Shown piece by piece: positions 1 through 9,256 of a stretch of 64,000 nucleotides of DNA (positions are counted from its first letter, which is position 1; each line of letters opens with the position of its first letter). Under the pieces are notes generated by a model. That model made no database searches, was not told the origin of the DNA, and saw only the letters and a program-made list of their open reading frames with translations. Both the position numbers and the translations under genes were made by a program. This DNA comes from Nitrospinae bacterium bin107 (GTDB lineage: Bacteria; UBA8248). Location of the stretch: contig MPNJ01000002.1 in assembly GCA_002238965.1 (NCBI GenBank), forward strand, positions 191,001-255,000. Direction: 5' to 3'.

Positions 1-474
1 TGGAAACAGGTAGTTTCGGACCTCGCGAAAACGCGGCGGGCGCTGCTCGCCGGTTTCCTGGGCCTGGGTCTCGCCGTGCTGTGGTCGGGCGTGGTTTTAG
101 GGCAAACAGTCCAGAGGGGACCCCAGGCGTATGTCGATTCCGCCACCGACGACGGCGGCGGGAAGATCAGGATATCGTGGTCGCTCCAGTCGGAGCCCGA
201 AGGCGTCAAATTCGAAAACGACCTGCCTGAGAAGGTGTGCGTAATTTGGGCCTTGGTGACAGACGGAGTAGTAGGGGCGGATACGAGCACATGCTTCACC
301 AGCGAAGCCGCGAACCAGGATGACCTGGTGGTCGATACGGGCATCGGCGGGGACGGCCCGAAAACGGTGTATTCGGTGATACTGGTCCCCCATTATAATG
401 GTCTCCCCTTGTGGCCTCTAGATGAAAATGGGAATTCGCGGCGGACCGAAGTCACGCTGAACGCATCGGCCTGA
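1..474 (+). CDS. Small secreted protein, tandem copy 1 (5' end cut by window)
   Basis: The frame is open from base 1, and the first residues (WKQ..., then a hydrophobic LLAGFLGLGLAVLWSG stretch) match residues 4 onward of the complete copy that starts at 545. About three N-terminal codons therefore lie outside the window. The hydrophobic segment looks like a signal peptide. The mature part is about 110 residues with two cysteines (KVCV and STCF) spaced as in copy 2, possibly forming a disulfide. The conserved core (DSATDDGGGKIR, then SWSL) looks like one small beta-sandwich domain, but I do not recognise the family. It ends in LNASA. Function is unknown; export is inferred only from the N-terminus. 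Confidence 0.7.
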   Translation, partial: WKQVVSDLAKTRRALLAGFLGLGLAVLWSGVVLGQTVQRGPQAYVDSATDDGGGKIRISWSLQSEPEGVKFENDLPEKVCVIWALVTDGVVGADTSTCFTSEAANQDDLVVDTGIGGDGPKTVYSVILVPHYNGLPLWPLDENGNSRRTEVTLNASA

Positions 475-544
475 CGATTCATCTCCGGCGCTGTTCCGAA
501 ACAGGCGGCGCCGGATGGACAACTGGATGGAGGAGGAAGAAGCC

Positions 545-1036
545 ATGAGCAGATGGAAGCAGGGAGTTTCAAACTTCGCGAAGACGCGGCGGGCGCTGCT
601 CGCCGGTCTCCTGGGCCTGGGTCTTGCCGTGCTGTGGTCGGGCGTGGTTTTCGCAAACACAGGGAACACAGAGCAGATGGGACCCCATGCGATTATCGAT
701 TCCGCCACCGACGACGGCGGCGGGAAGATCAGGGTCTCGTGGTCGCTCGAGTCGGAGCCCGAAAACGTCACTTTCAAGAAAGACCTGCCTGAGAAGGTGT
801 GCGTGTATTGGGCCGTGGTGGAAAACGGAGTAGAAGGGTCGTTTACGAGCACATGCTTCACCAGTGAAGTCTCGAGCCAGGAGGACCTGGTGGTCGATAC
901 GGGCATCGGCGGGGACGGCCCGAAAACGGTGTATTCGCTGACAGTGATCCCCTATTACTATGGACTCCCCTTGTTTCCTGAAGATGTTAATGGGTCAATG
1001 CCGATGACCGAAGTCACGCTGAACGCATCGGCCTGA
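545..1036 (+). CDS. Small secreted protein, tandem copy 2
   Basis: This 163-residue protein is a close paralog of the gene ending at 474. I chose ATG 545 because GGAGGAGGAAGA lies just upstream and because the product then begins MSRWKQ, as copy 1 appears to. A basic N-terminus (KTRR) and a hydrophobic stretch ending VVFAN suggest a signal peptide. The mature domain keeps the DSATDDGGGKIR motif, both cysteines and the closing EVTLNASA. The two copies differ mainly after the signal peptide and near the C-terminus (YYYGLPLF versus HYNGLPLW), as expected for duplicated surface or periplasmic proteins that are diverging. Family and function are not recognised. Confidence 0.75.
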   Translation: MSRWKQGVSNFAKTRRALLAGLLGLGLAVLWSGVVFANTGNTEQMGPHAIIDSATDDGGGKIRVSWSLESEPENVTFKKDLPEKVCVYWAVVENGVEGSFTSTCFTSEVSSQEDLVVDTGIGGDGPKTVYSLTVIPYYYGLPLFPEDVNGSMPMTEVTLNASA

Positions 1037-1157
1037 AGCGCGCCGTCGGAGTCGGGACGACCAGGTACATGCGGCGTCCCCCCCACTTCCCTCACATTCA
1101 GTTGCGGCGAAGCCGCGTATCGAAGGTCAGCCCCGACTGAGGGTTGAAAAAGTCCGT

Positions 1158-1187
1158 AGTAGGGACAGGTCGCGACCTGTCCCTACT
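1158..1187. repeat. Perfect 30-bp palindrome of the GGGACAGG dispersed repeat family
   Basis: The two 15-base arms (AGTAGGGACAGGTCG and its exact reverse complement) abut with no spacer. Related hairpins built on GTAGGGACAGGC and GCCTGTCC occur near 1200-1245, 5306-5350, 39838-39872 and 45471-45560, always between genes. Confidence 0.8.
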
Positions 1188-1360
1188 GCAAGAGGGTTTG
1201 TAGAGACAGGCCCCCGTGCCTGTCCTGGCCCCCGTGCCTGTCCTGGACCGTGTGACTGCAAAGCGCAACCACGGGGACAACATATTCTATACGGGCGGCC
1301 ACGGGTCGAACTTCCCGAAGAGGGGAGTTCGACGCCCCTACGTATGAATTAGGTTTTGTT

Positions 1361-1396
1361 CGTCATCCCGGTGTCGGCTCCGACACCGGAATGACG
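1361..1396. repeat. Inverted repeat of the CGTCATTCCGG family
   Basis: Arms 1361-1377 and 1380-1396 are reverse complements apart from one base. The same CGTCAT(T/C)CCGG head, preceded by TTTTGTT, begins the longer element at 39951, and a related one starts at 45196. Confidence 0.65.
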
Positions 1397-1735
1397 GCAA
1401 ACTCTGCCGCATGGAACTTTTTCAACAACCCCAACCGGGGAGGCTTCGGCGGATGCCCCTGCGCGGCTGCGCCGGTCCCGCGCCCAGGGAAAAATCGGAA
1501 CCCCCGGAATTCACCCGGGACCTTCTTGTTTATTGTTATATATTGGTAATATAATAGCTTGCAGAGGGCTGTGCACATAGATTTGATAATATTCATGACG
1601 CACGAGATCGGTTCGTCGAGACGGATTCATCCGCAATGACGGGAGAGGAAAGCCATGCGCGCATCCGGATTCCCGGCGAAACGCGGACAGGACACGTAGG
1701 ACGGTTGAGGAAGCACGGCGTCGTTTGGCGACGAC

Positions 1736-1772
1736 GCGGCGGACCGGAGTCACGCTGAACGCATCGGCCTGA
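1736..1772 (+). pseudogene. 3'-terminal scar of a third copy of the secreted-protein gene
   Basis: These 37 bases repeat the last 37 bases of copy 1 (438-474) with a single mismatch, including the TGA stop and the codons for EVTLNASA (here GVTLNASA). The bases after the stop (AAGCCCGCCGGCGG) resemble those after copy 2 (AAGCGCGCCGTCGG). Nothing coding for the rest of the protein lies upstream. The array therefore once held at least three units, and one has been deleted down to its 3' end. Confidence 0.7.
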
Positions 1773-1950
1773 AGCCCGCCGGCGGGGAACGGCGACGGGA
1801 GTTCGGTTTCGAGCCTCACCACGAACGATGGCGTCGGCCTGCCCTGGTCGGATTCCTGCTTCACGGGAAGGGCCGCATGATGAAACGAATCGGGCCGGCG
1901 ATATTCTGGTTTGCCGTTACCGTGTTGACGGCTCGAGGAGGCGCGAGACA

Positions 1951-3459
1951 GTGCTCCGATTCGGATACCAGGTCGGGATCGATCGCTTCGGCAAACGGGT
2001 GCTGGGTCTGTATTTCGTCCTGGCGGCCCTTGCGCTCGGATTTTGCGGCGCGGCCGAGCCCGCGAGCGCTTCGCTGGAACGGGAGCTGACGTTGGCCGAA
2101 TGCATCGCACTGGCCGTCCGGAACAATCGGGATCTCGCCGCCGGCCGTCTCGACAGGCTGGCGCAGAAGCTGTCCCTTCAGGACGCCGAGGATGAGTTCC
2201 GCCCGTCTCCCTCGCTTGGCCTGTCCCTGGATCAGGACTCCACAGGGTCCGCGCTCGGACGCGAGGATGACTCCACCGTCAGCGTCTCGCCCCGGGTGAC
2301 GCTGCGCATCCCCACCGGGGGGGAATTCACCCTGAGCGCGAACAACAGGGTGACGAGCGCGGACATCGCCAACCGCTACGCCCAGAGCGTGGTGATCGAG
2401 TTTAACCAGCCGTTACTGAGGGGCGGCGGAACCGAGGTCGGCTCCTCCGGGGTCGTGACGGCCCGGCGCGCGGAACAGAGCGGCGTCCTCGGCTTCAAGT
2501 CGGCGGTCATCGGGCTCGTCACCCGGACGATCCTCGCCTACCGGAACGTCATCCGTTCGACGCGCGCGGTGGAGATCGCCAAACGCTCGGTACAGCGGGC
2601 CCGCGAACTGCTGGAGGTGAACCGGATCCTGATCGAGACCGGCAGGATGGCCAGGCAGGATATCGTACAGACCGAGGCGAACATCGCGGAGCGCGAGCTC
2701 GGCCTGACCGAAGCGGAGGGCGCGCTGAACGACGCCCGCCTGGCCCTGATCAATATCCTGGAAATCGACAGCCGGACCCGTATCCGGCTGACGGAGCCGC
2801 TGCGCATGGAGGAGGCGAAGCACGAGGCCGAACGCGCCGTGCATCTGGCGCTGCAAAACCGTACCGACTATCTCCAGGCGCAGCTGGGCGTCGAGAACGC
2901 CGAGAACGCTCTCAAGCTGGCCGACAACGCGCGCAAGTGGGGTCTGGACCTCTCCGTGTCTGCGAGGCTTGGACACAGCGGGCGCTCGTTTTCGGAGGCC
3001 TACCGCCGGTTCGACGACAACTACGGGGCGGGGCTCAGTGTGGACATCCCCGTGGGAGCGAACGCGGACGCCCGGCAGCGCAGCTACGAGAGGGCGAAGC
3101 TCTCCCTGCGGCGGTCGCACTTGCGGGTCGCGGAGCTGCGCCAGTCGATCGAAGTCGAGGTACGGGCCGCCCTGCACGACGTCAAGGTGCGGTTCCGGCG
3201 CGCGGAGCTCGCCCGGCGGGCCAGGGAGCTGACCGAGCGGAAGCTCGAGATCGAACAGGTCAAGCTGCACGCCGGCTTGACCACGAACTTCCGCGTGGTC
3301 CGGTTCGAGGACGACCTCGTCAGGAGCCAGAACAGTGAAGTCGGAGCCGTCATCGGGTATCTCAACGCTTTGACGTCGCTCGACCGGACGCTGGGGACGA
3401 CGCTCGATACCTGGCGGATCGAGTTCGAGTCGTCGGTCGACGTGGGGGTGGACAAATGA
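1951..3459 (+). CDS. TolC-family outer-membrane efflux channel
   Basis: This is an outer-membrane factor of the TolC/OEP family, which forms the outer-membrane and periplasmic tunnel of tripartite export systems. The frame is open from 1828, but GTG 1951 has GAGGAGG nine bases upstream and puts a signal peptide (VLGLYFVLAALALGFCG) near the N-terminus, giving 502 residues, a normal length. The mature protein starts with the typical LTLAECIALAVRNN helix and shows two similar halves of long amphipathic helices (for example ARELLEVNRILIETG and ARELTERKLEIEQVKLHAG). The stop codon overlaps the next start (ATGA), so it is translationally coupled to the adaptor gene. A matching inner-membrane ABC pump lies on the opposite strand at 6849-8737. 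Confidence 0.88.
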   Translation: MLRFGYQVGIDRFGKRVLGLYFVLAALALGFCGAAEPASASLERELTLAECIALAVRNNRDLAAGRLDRLAQKLSLQDAEDEFRPSPSLGLSLDQDSTGSALGREDDSTVSVSPRVTLRIPTGGEFTLSANNRVTSADIANRYAQSVVIEFNQPLLRGGGTEVGSSGVVTARRAEQSGVLGFKSAVIGLVTRTILAYRNVIRSTRAVEIAKRSVQRARELLEVNRILIETGRMARQDIVQTEANIAERELGLTEAEGALNDARLALINILEIDSRTRIRLTEPLRMEEAKHEAERAVHLALQNRTDYLQAQLGVENAENALKLADNARKWGLDLSVSARLGHSGRSFSEAYRRFDDNYGAGLSVDIPVGANADARQRSYERAKLSLRRSHLRVAELRQSIEVEVRAALHDVKVRFRRAELARRARELTERKLEIEQVKLHAGLTTNFRVVRFEDDLVRSQNSEVGAVIGYLNALTSLDRTLGTTLDTWRIEFESSVDVGVDK

Positions 3460-5300
3460 TGACCGAAGCATCCCCGCCCCCGGAGGGGGGCGGCGCGGGC
3501 GCGGAGCGGGACTCGCTGCTTCACCGCAACGTGCTGGAAAGCATGAACGACGGGGTCATGACCATCGATTCCGGCGGCCGCATCGGAATCGCCAACCCCG
3601 CCGCTTCGCGTCTGCTCGGGCTGGCCCGCGCCGACGTCGAGTCGAAGGCGTTCGCCGAGGTTTTCCTCCATCTCGACGGGCTGGAGGAATTCAGCGATAC
3701 CGTGCTCGCGGCGGTCTACGACAGGGCGGTCGGGACCCGCTCCACGGTTCGCGTGCGCCTCGATGACGGCACGGAGCGGTCTCTCGCCGTGACGACCTCC
3801 TACCTGGTCGACCACAAGGACGGGGAAACCCGGCGAATCGGCATCGTCGCCGTGTTCAACGACATCACCGAGATCGAGGCGCTGCGGAAGGCCGAGCAGG
3901 AGTTCGCCGCGTCGACGGAGGAGCAGAACGTCAGGCTCCGCGACGCCTTTCGCGAGATTGAAGACAAGAACAAGGCCCTGAGCTCGGTGCTCAAGAAGGT
4001 GGCGGTGGTGCGGTGGGCCGCCATGGTTCTCGTCGCCGTCCTGTTCGGGGGCGCCGCATGGTACGTCTGGGACGAGACGGGGGCGTCGCTGCAGGCGGAA
4101 ATTGCGAAAGTGTCGGCGGCGCCGACAGATGCGGAGGATGTGGTGACCGTCACCGTCGCGCCGCGGCCGTTCAAGATGACGCTCTCGTTCGTCGGGCGGC
4201 TGGCGCCCCGGAAGGAGGTGCGGGTGACGAGCCCGATCGCGGGCAAGGTGGCCCGGGTGCTGTTCGAGTACGGGGGCCGCGTCTCGGCCGGCGCGCCGCT
4301 GGTTGAACTGGATACCGCCAAGAACGAGCGGCAGTACCGTTCGGGGCGGGCCGACTATCTCGAGGCGCGCGACAGGCTGAGGGAACTGGAGAATTGGGAA
4401 AACAGCCCCGAGATGGCCCGCGTGCGCCGCGCGGTGGTGCGGTCGAAGCTCGATCTCGATGCGCGCAAGAACAAGATCGCCGAAACGGCCCTGCTTCTCG
4501 ACAAGGGGATCATACCGGCGTCGGAGCATGAGGCTTCCCAGCGCCAGTATAACGCCCAGCAACTGAACCACGAGGCGGCGCTCCAGTCGCTGGAGGCGGC
4601 GCAGGCCAAGGCGGACGCGGATGCGCTGCAGATCGCCCGGCTCAAGCTCGAGAACGCCGAAGAGCGGATGCGGGAACTCGAGGCGACGATCAAGAACGCG
4701 GTCGTCCACGCGCCGGTGTCGGGGATCGTTCTCGAACCCGGAGGCGGGGGGAAACAGGGCAAGGGAGAAGGGAACGACGGGGAGCCGCTGGCGCCGGGAC
4801 GAACGGTGAGCGAGGGAGGCTATCTGCTGACCCTGGGCGACCTGGACGGGCTGTCGGTTGCCGGGGCAGTCGACGAAGTGGACGTGGTGCGTCTGCGTCC
4901 GGGCCAACGCGTGCGGATCAGCGGCGATGCGTTCTCCGATCTCGAACTGGAGGGGAAGCTCGCGCGCATCTCCTCGCAGTCGACGGGAAGCGGAGGAAGG
5001 AAAGTGCCGACCTACGAGGTGAAGGCGGTCATCGACGGCGTCTCCGAGGAGATTCGCCGACGGTTGCGTCTGGGCATGTCGGCGAACGTGGTCGTCGTGG
5101 TGCGGGACGAGCCCAAGGCGTTGCTCGTGCCGCTGGCTGCGGTGAAGGGAAAGCAGGGGAAGCACTGGGTCGGGCTCTGGAGCAAGGAAGACGAAACGGT
5201 GCGGCGCGTTCCCGTGGAAATCGGCGTGACGACCCTGAACAAAGTGGAGATCGTGAGCGGGCTCAAGGCCGGGGACGAGGTGATCGTCTCCAGCCTGTAA
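3456..5300 (+). CDS. Periplasmic adaptor (HlyD/MacA type) with N-terminal cytoplasmic PAS domain
   Basis: This is a 614-residue membrane-fusion protein. Residues 20-140 form a PAS domain (ESMNDGVMTIDSGGRIG, then ANPAASRLLGL, ending FNDITEIEAL), followed by a coiled coil (142-180) and one transmembrane helix (184-204). The periplasmic part has a barrel-sandwich half (VTSPIAGKVARVLFEYGG, about 257-274), a long alpha hairpin (about 290-425, heptad-like, rich in A/E/K/R), the second lipoyl half (VVHAPVSGIVLEPGG) and beta-barrel and membrane-proximal segments ending GLKAGDEVIVSSL. MacA-like adaptors are usually 370-400 residues with no cytoplasmic sensor, so the PAS-coiled-coil module is an added part. 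The coupled TolC gene and the nearby MacB-like pump suggest one export system whose assembly or activity could respond to a ligand or redox cue sensed by PAS; that part is inference. Confidence 0.85.
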   Translation: MMTEASPPPEGGGAGAERDSLLHRNVLESMNDGVMTIDSGGRIGIANPAASRLLGLARADVESKAFAEVFLHLDGLEEFSDTVLAAVYDRAVGTRSTVRVRLDDGTERSLAVTTSYLVDHKDGETRRIGIVAVFNDITEIEALRKAEQEFAASTEEQNVRLRDAFREIEDKNKALSSVLKKVAVVRWAAMVLVAVLFGGAAWYVWDETGASLQAEIAKVSAAPTDAEDVVTVTVAPRPFKMTLSFVGRLAPRKEVRVTSPIAGKVARVLFEYGGRVSAGAPLVELDTAKNERQYRSGRADYLEARDRLRELENWENSPEMARVRRAVVRSKLDLDARKNKIAETALLLDKGIIPASEHEASQRQYNAQQLNHEAALQSLEAAQAKADADALQIARLKLENAEERMRELEATIKNAVVHAPVSGIVLEPGGGGKQGKGEGNDGEPLAPGRTVSEGGYLLTLGDLDGLSVAGAVDEVDVVRLRPGQRVRISGDAFSDLELEGKLARISSQSTGSGGRKVPTYEVKAVIDGVSEEIRRRLRLGMSANVVVVVRDEPKALLVPLAAVKGKQGKHWVGLWSKEDETVRRVPVEIGVTTLNKVEIVSGLKAGDEVIVSSL

Positions 5301-5305
5301 GGCGG

Positions 5306-5350
5306 TTCGTAGGGACAGGCCCCCGTGCCTGTCCGAGGCCCCCGCGCCTC
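5306..5350. repeat. GGGACAGGC hairpin repeat downstream of the adaptor gene
   Basis: GTAGGGACAGGCCCCCGTGC is followed by CTGTCC, which can pair with GGACAG. A second GGCCCCCGCGCCTCC copy follows. It starts seven bases after the adaptor stop, so it may also end or protect the tolC-adaptor transcript. Confidence 0.55.
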
Positions 5351-5519
5351 CTTTCAAGTCCTCTCACGACAATCGCGCCCGAATCATCTTCATGCGATTC
5401 TTGCCGGCAATCCACCATCAACTTTTCAAGCGGGTCGAACTCGTTACCGGAATACATTTTTTTGCTTCCATTTTTTTTCCGCCCCGTTCACGACCACTTC
5501 TTACGTGTGAAGGCCCGTA

Positions 5520-5932
5520 ATTACTCCCTTTAAAGCAAGGTTCGCATCGAGCGCATCCCGAACATAAAGCGCAATACGCTCCACAATTTCATCAACCGAA
5601 CCGTGAAGGATGAGGCAGATGCCATCTACACGGACGAACTCAAGCCCTAAATCGGAATCGAGGATAGCGATATGCGCCACGAGACCGTGAACCATTCCGA
5701 GGAAATGTGGGTCGTGGGTGACATTCACACGAACAGTTTGGAGGGCGTGTGGAGCCTGTTCAAGCGTTCGCTCTTCGGCGCGTTCCACAAGATGAGCTCA
5801 AAGCACATGGATCGCTACCTTGAGGAGTTCGAGTGGCGGTTCAACAACCGCGACAATCCCGATATTTTCATTGACACGCTCGGGCGCATCGTCAATACGG
5901 GAAACCTTACATACCGGAAGCTGGTATCATAG
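5520..5932 (+). pseudogene. Remnant of an IS1595/ISXO2-type transposase
   Basis: The part after 5672 reads ETVNHSEEMWVVGDIHTNS, then LEGVWSLFKRSLFGAFHKMS and HMDRYLEEFEWRFNNR. This is the C-terminal end of the ISXO2-like DDE domain of IS1595-family transposases, including the conserved HTN-EG-WS/W-FKR motif. Upstream in the same frame the similarity continues (VKDEADAIYTDELKP) but is broken by a TAA at 5648-5650. The N-terminal zinc-ribbon part is absent, and I see no clear terminal inverted repeats. It is a dead insertion between the two halves of the export locus. Confidence 0.8.
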
Positions 5933-5940
5933 AATCAGCA

Positions 5941-6405
5941 TCAATTCTCGCCCTTATAGAACTTACGCCATCGCTCTAATGCTTCACTGTATTTCGTCCA
6001 GTAGCCAACGAACGGCTCTTTTCCTTCATGAAGCGCCCAGTTCCATCTTCGGGAACGCTTGAAATATTCTTCTATGAGGTGGTCTCCACCAGTCCGAAAC
6101 CTGAGCATATTTTTCGAATAAATCTCAAGGCTCGTTGTTGCGGTTTTGTCCAAAAACATAAGCCCTGGGTGATGTTCCTCAAGGCAATCCGTATAGACTT
6201 TCATCGCCTTGTCCCCTACTTCATGGGCGTTCATGGGAGTTTGTTCTTGCTTCAACCATTCATGGGCCGCCTTCCTCTTGGTCTTGCAGTCCACAAAAAT
6301 CTTCTGATGCTCTTCGATGGTTCCCAATTCCTGTTGAGCCAATTCCTCGACGGAAACGCAACCTGAAATGCTCAACAGAAAGACAAGAACGGCCAGAATT
6401 TTCAT
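5941..6405 (-). CDS. Small putative lipoprotein of unknown family
   Basis: This is a 154-residue protein. Residues 1-16 are a lipoprotein signal peptide (MKILAVLVFLLSISGC) with lipobox ISGC, so Cys16 should be lipidated. The mature part is charged and helical, with no domain I recognise. Its ATG overlaps the stop of the upstream membrane-protein gene by four bases, so the two form a coupled pair. Base composition is more AT-rich than the flanking transporter genes, suggesting a later arrival alongside the IS remnant. Confidence 0.7.
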   Translation of the reverse strand: MKILAVLVFLLSISGCVSVEELAQQELGTIEEHQKIFVDCKTKRKAAHEWLKQEQTPMNAHEVGDKAMKVYTDCLEEHHPGLMFLDKTATTSLEIYSKNMLRFRTGGDHLIEEYFKRSRRWNWALHEGKEPFVGYWTKYSEALERWRKFYKGEN

Positions 6406-6659
6406 GGTTGTTTCCTTTCCAGATCATCAATGCGTTCATCAAGGCTTTCGATATCTTCCAGTATTTGGATAATCAGCAAGGCAATCACTCCTAAAAAATA
6501 ATTTCCAACCGTGAATAGTGGAGTAGTGTATGACATTCCTAGCACCCATCGAGTCAATATGAGTGCTGCCAGAGCCGGAAGAATCACGGTATACAGCCCC
6601 ACAAATGTTCCGGCTAAAAGGGCCATGCTCAGCCTTCTTTTTATGAATGGACTCATCAT
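6402..6659 (-). CDS. Small two-helix membrane protein
   Basis: This 85-residue protein has two hydrophobic segments (about 10-35 LSMALLAGTFVGLYTVILPAL... and 50-67 VGNYFLGVIALLIIQIL) and a charged tail (EDIESLDERIDDLERKQ) that looks like a short coiled coil. It precedes the lipoprotein gene with a 4-base overlap. The pair could form a small envelope complex, but no known family is recognised. Confidence 0.6.
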   Translation of the reverse strand: MMSPFIKRRLSMALLAGTFVGLYTVILPALAALILTRWVLGMSYTTPLFTVGNYFLGVIALLIIQILEDIESLDERIDDLERKQP

Positions 6660-6848
6660 GTCTTTAGCTCTTCACTCAATAGATGCCGTCGAGTATGAGT
6701 TTTCAGATGATTAAGGGCTTTAGCCGGGCGGCCGTTCCGTAGAGGCAAATCCGTAAAATCGCGGGCCGGGCCCCGGTTCCCCGTAAAGCGGTCTCCCGGA
6801 CCGCCGCGGCCCTGCCCTCCGGCGTTCAACAGACCGCCGATACCCGCG

Positions 6849-8039
6849 CTAGCCTGCTCTCAGTGCTTCGATGGGGTCGAGCCGCGCGGCCTGGACGGCG
6901 GGCTGGAGCCCGAAGAAGACGCCGATGCCGCAGGCCACGACGAACCCCATGGCCACGGCGGCCGGATCGACCAGGAACGTCCAGTTCGTGAACCGGCAGA
7001 ATACCCAGGTGCCGCCCACGCCGAGTCCGATGCCGAACACCCCGCCAATCAGCGACAGGATGAGGGATTCGGTCAGGAACTGGCTCTGGATGTCGAAGCG
7101 GCGCGCGCCGAGCGCCCGTCTGATCCCGATCTCCTTGCGCCGCTCGCTTACAGAGACCAGCATGACGTTCATCACGCCGATCCCTCCGACGATCAGCGAG
7201 ATGCTGCCTATCGCGGCCAGCAGCAGGGCGAACGTCTGCATCTGGCGCTGCATCTGCTCGATCACCCTCTGGGCGCTGCGCACCCTGATCCCGATACCCG
7301 GCGCCTTGCGGCGGAAATAGCTCCGCACCTCCTCGGTCGCCGCCTTGTGCTGCGCTTGCGCTTTCATGCGGGCGGTGATCCGCCGGATGCCCCGCCCGGG
7401 GTACATGCGCTGCGCCGTGGACAGGGGAATCAGGATCGACCTGTTGGCGTTGAACGACTGCAGGCCCCACCTCGGGGAGTTGCGAAGCACCCCCATGATC
7501 GCGCAGAGGCGGTCGTTCAGCCGGATCGATTCCCCGACCAGGCGTTTCGCGCCGGCGCGCCGCAGGGCGGTGGCGATGTTCGCCCCGATGACGCAGTAGT
7601 AGCGGCGGTAATCCAGGTCCGAGACGCTGCGGCCGCGCTCGATGCGCAACTTGTTGATGGTGGTGAACGACTCGGTAACCCCCAGGACCGAAGCGTCCGC
7701 GATCTTCTTCCCGCCATAGACGGCCTGTCCGTGGCCCTGGATCCACGGGGCGGTCGCCCGGATGGACGAGGTCTCCTCGGGCAGCGCCAGGGCGTCCGAC
7801 AGGCGGATACTGGGCGGGGAGCCCGATCTCGACCCCCTCGATCTGGCCGAAATGGTGAGAAACTCGGTGCCGAGCTCCCGGAACTGCTTCAGCGCCTGGT
7901 GCTTGGCGATCTCCCCGACCGAGACCATGCCGATGACCGAGCCGATGCCGATCACGATGCCGATCAACGCGAGAAAGCTGCGCTGCTTCGAGGCGTAGAG
8001 GCTTACGAACGCCTCTTTGGCGTTGGCTTTCAATACCAC
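6849..8039 (-). CDS. MacB/LolC-type ABC transporter permease (FtsX family)
   Basis: This inner-membrane permease has the four-helix FtsX plan: one helix near the N-terminus (FLALIGIVIGIGSVIGM), a periplasmic core of about 200 residues, and three C-terminal helices. It has the family signature SVSERRKEIGIRRALGA and ends ARLDPIEALRAG. I chose GTG 8039 because it lies two bases after the ATPase stop with GAGGAG just upstream; longer starts would run into the ATPase gene. The product is 396 residues. In MacAB-TolC or Lol-like systems this subunit drives export of peptides or lipoprotein-like substrates from the periplasm, in contact with an adaptor. The likely adaptor here is the PAS-containing protein at 3456-5300. 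Confidence 0.87.
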   Translation of the reverse strand: MVLKANAKEAFVSLYASKQRSFLALIGIVIGIGSVIGMVSVGEIAKHQALKQFRELGTEFLTISARSRGSRSGSPPSIRLSDALALPEETSSIRATAPWIQGHGQAVYGGKKIADASVLGVTESFTTINKLRIERGRSVSDLDYRRYYCVIGANIATALRRAGAKRLVGESIRLNDRLCAIMGVLRNSPRWGLQSFNANRSILIPLSTAQRMYPGRGIRRITARMKAQAQHKAATEEVRSYFRRKAPGIGIRVRSAQRVIEQMQRQMQTFALLLAAIGSISLIVGGIGVMNVMLVSVSERRKEIGIRRALGARRFDIQSQFLTESLILSLIGGVFGIGLGVGGTWVFCRFTNWTFLVDPAAVAMGFVVACGIGVFFGLQPAVQAARLDPIEALRAG

Positions 8040-8041
8040 GG

Positions 8042-8737
<696 letters not shown>

Positions 8738-8738
8738 C

Positions 8739-8900
8739 TTATTCGCTCCCGGCGCCCGGCCTCTCCATGCGGTAGCCGACGCCCCGTACGTTCAGGATAT
8801 AGGTCGGGCGGGCGGAGTCGTCGCCGAGCTTTCGGCGCAGCTGCTTGACGAAAGTGCGGACGCGGTTTGGACCCCGGATGCCGCATTCGGGTACCTGCGC
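8739..8900 (-). pseudogene. C-terminal remnant of an OmpR-family response regulator
   Basis: Reading the minus strand up to TAA 8739-8741 gives NRVRTFVKQLRRKLGDD, then ARPTYILNVRGVGYRM and a short tail. This is the recognition helix and wing of the winged-helix DNA-binding domain of OmpR/PhoB-type regulators. The similarity fades at about 8890, and the AT-rich DNA beyond holds no receiver domain and no plausible start. The gene has thus lost its receiver domain and most of its effector domain. It sits one base upstream of the pump ATPase, which makes it the likely former regulator of this export locus. Confidence 0.8.
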
Positions 8901-9256
8901 TGTTCGTCCAGTGTACGGAAAATCTGTTATATACCAAATACAATATATATTTCACATGATACTACATAATTATCGCACACGCATATTGTATAATCGAATC
9001 TCCGGGCAGCGGCATTCAACCGGGGCGGGGTGTAAAAGAACCTGAGGATGTTGGGGATTAAACGCGATTGATGAATGAGTGTTTAACCCGACCGGGGAGG
9101 GAGGGTTTGACGCGACCGGGGAGGGGTGAAAAGCCCCCCGAACCCGCGCGGAAGGGAAATTCGGGGAAACGCGCCTTCGTCTCGATGAGCGGAACCGGAG
9201 ATCGTGGCTTTTGGGCGTTACGCTCGGCGCGCCGCCCGATATTCCCGCGGTGCGGT
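8901..9256. other. Intergenic, AT-rich then GC-rich; no gene seen
   Basis: 8920-9000 is AT-rich and could contain a promoter reading toward the export ATPase. 9020-9130 holds two imperfect copies of a (C/G)ACCGGGGAGGG motif. No coding potential is apparent on either strand. Confidence 0.5.

Larger units (their letters stand above)
1037..1950. other. Intergenic region with hairpin repeats; no gene seen
   Basis: Besides the gene scar at 1736-1772, this stretch holds a perfect 30-bp palindrome (1158-1187), two GGCCCCCGTGCCTGTCC repeats near 1208-1245, an inverted repeat at 1361-1396, and a TTTTTCAACAACCCC motif near 1421. An AT-rich patch at about 1525-1595 could hold the promoter of the export genes that follow. 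No frame in it has protein-like composition. Confidence 0.6.

Noticed and set aside
3084-5357. A 757-codon open frame on the minus strand across the TolC and adaptor genes
   Set aside because: It is antisense to two clear genes. Its composition (His/Arg/Pro-rich) is the usual shadow of GC-rich coding DNA, and it shows no family motif.
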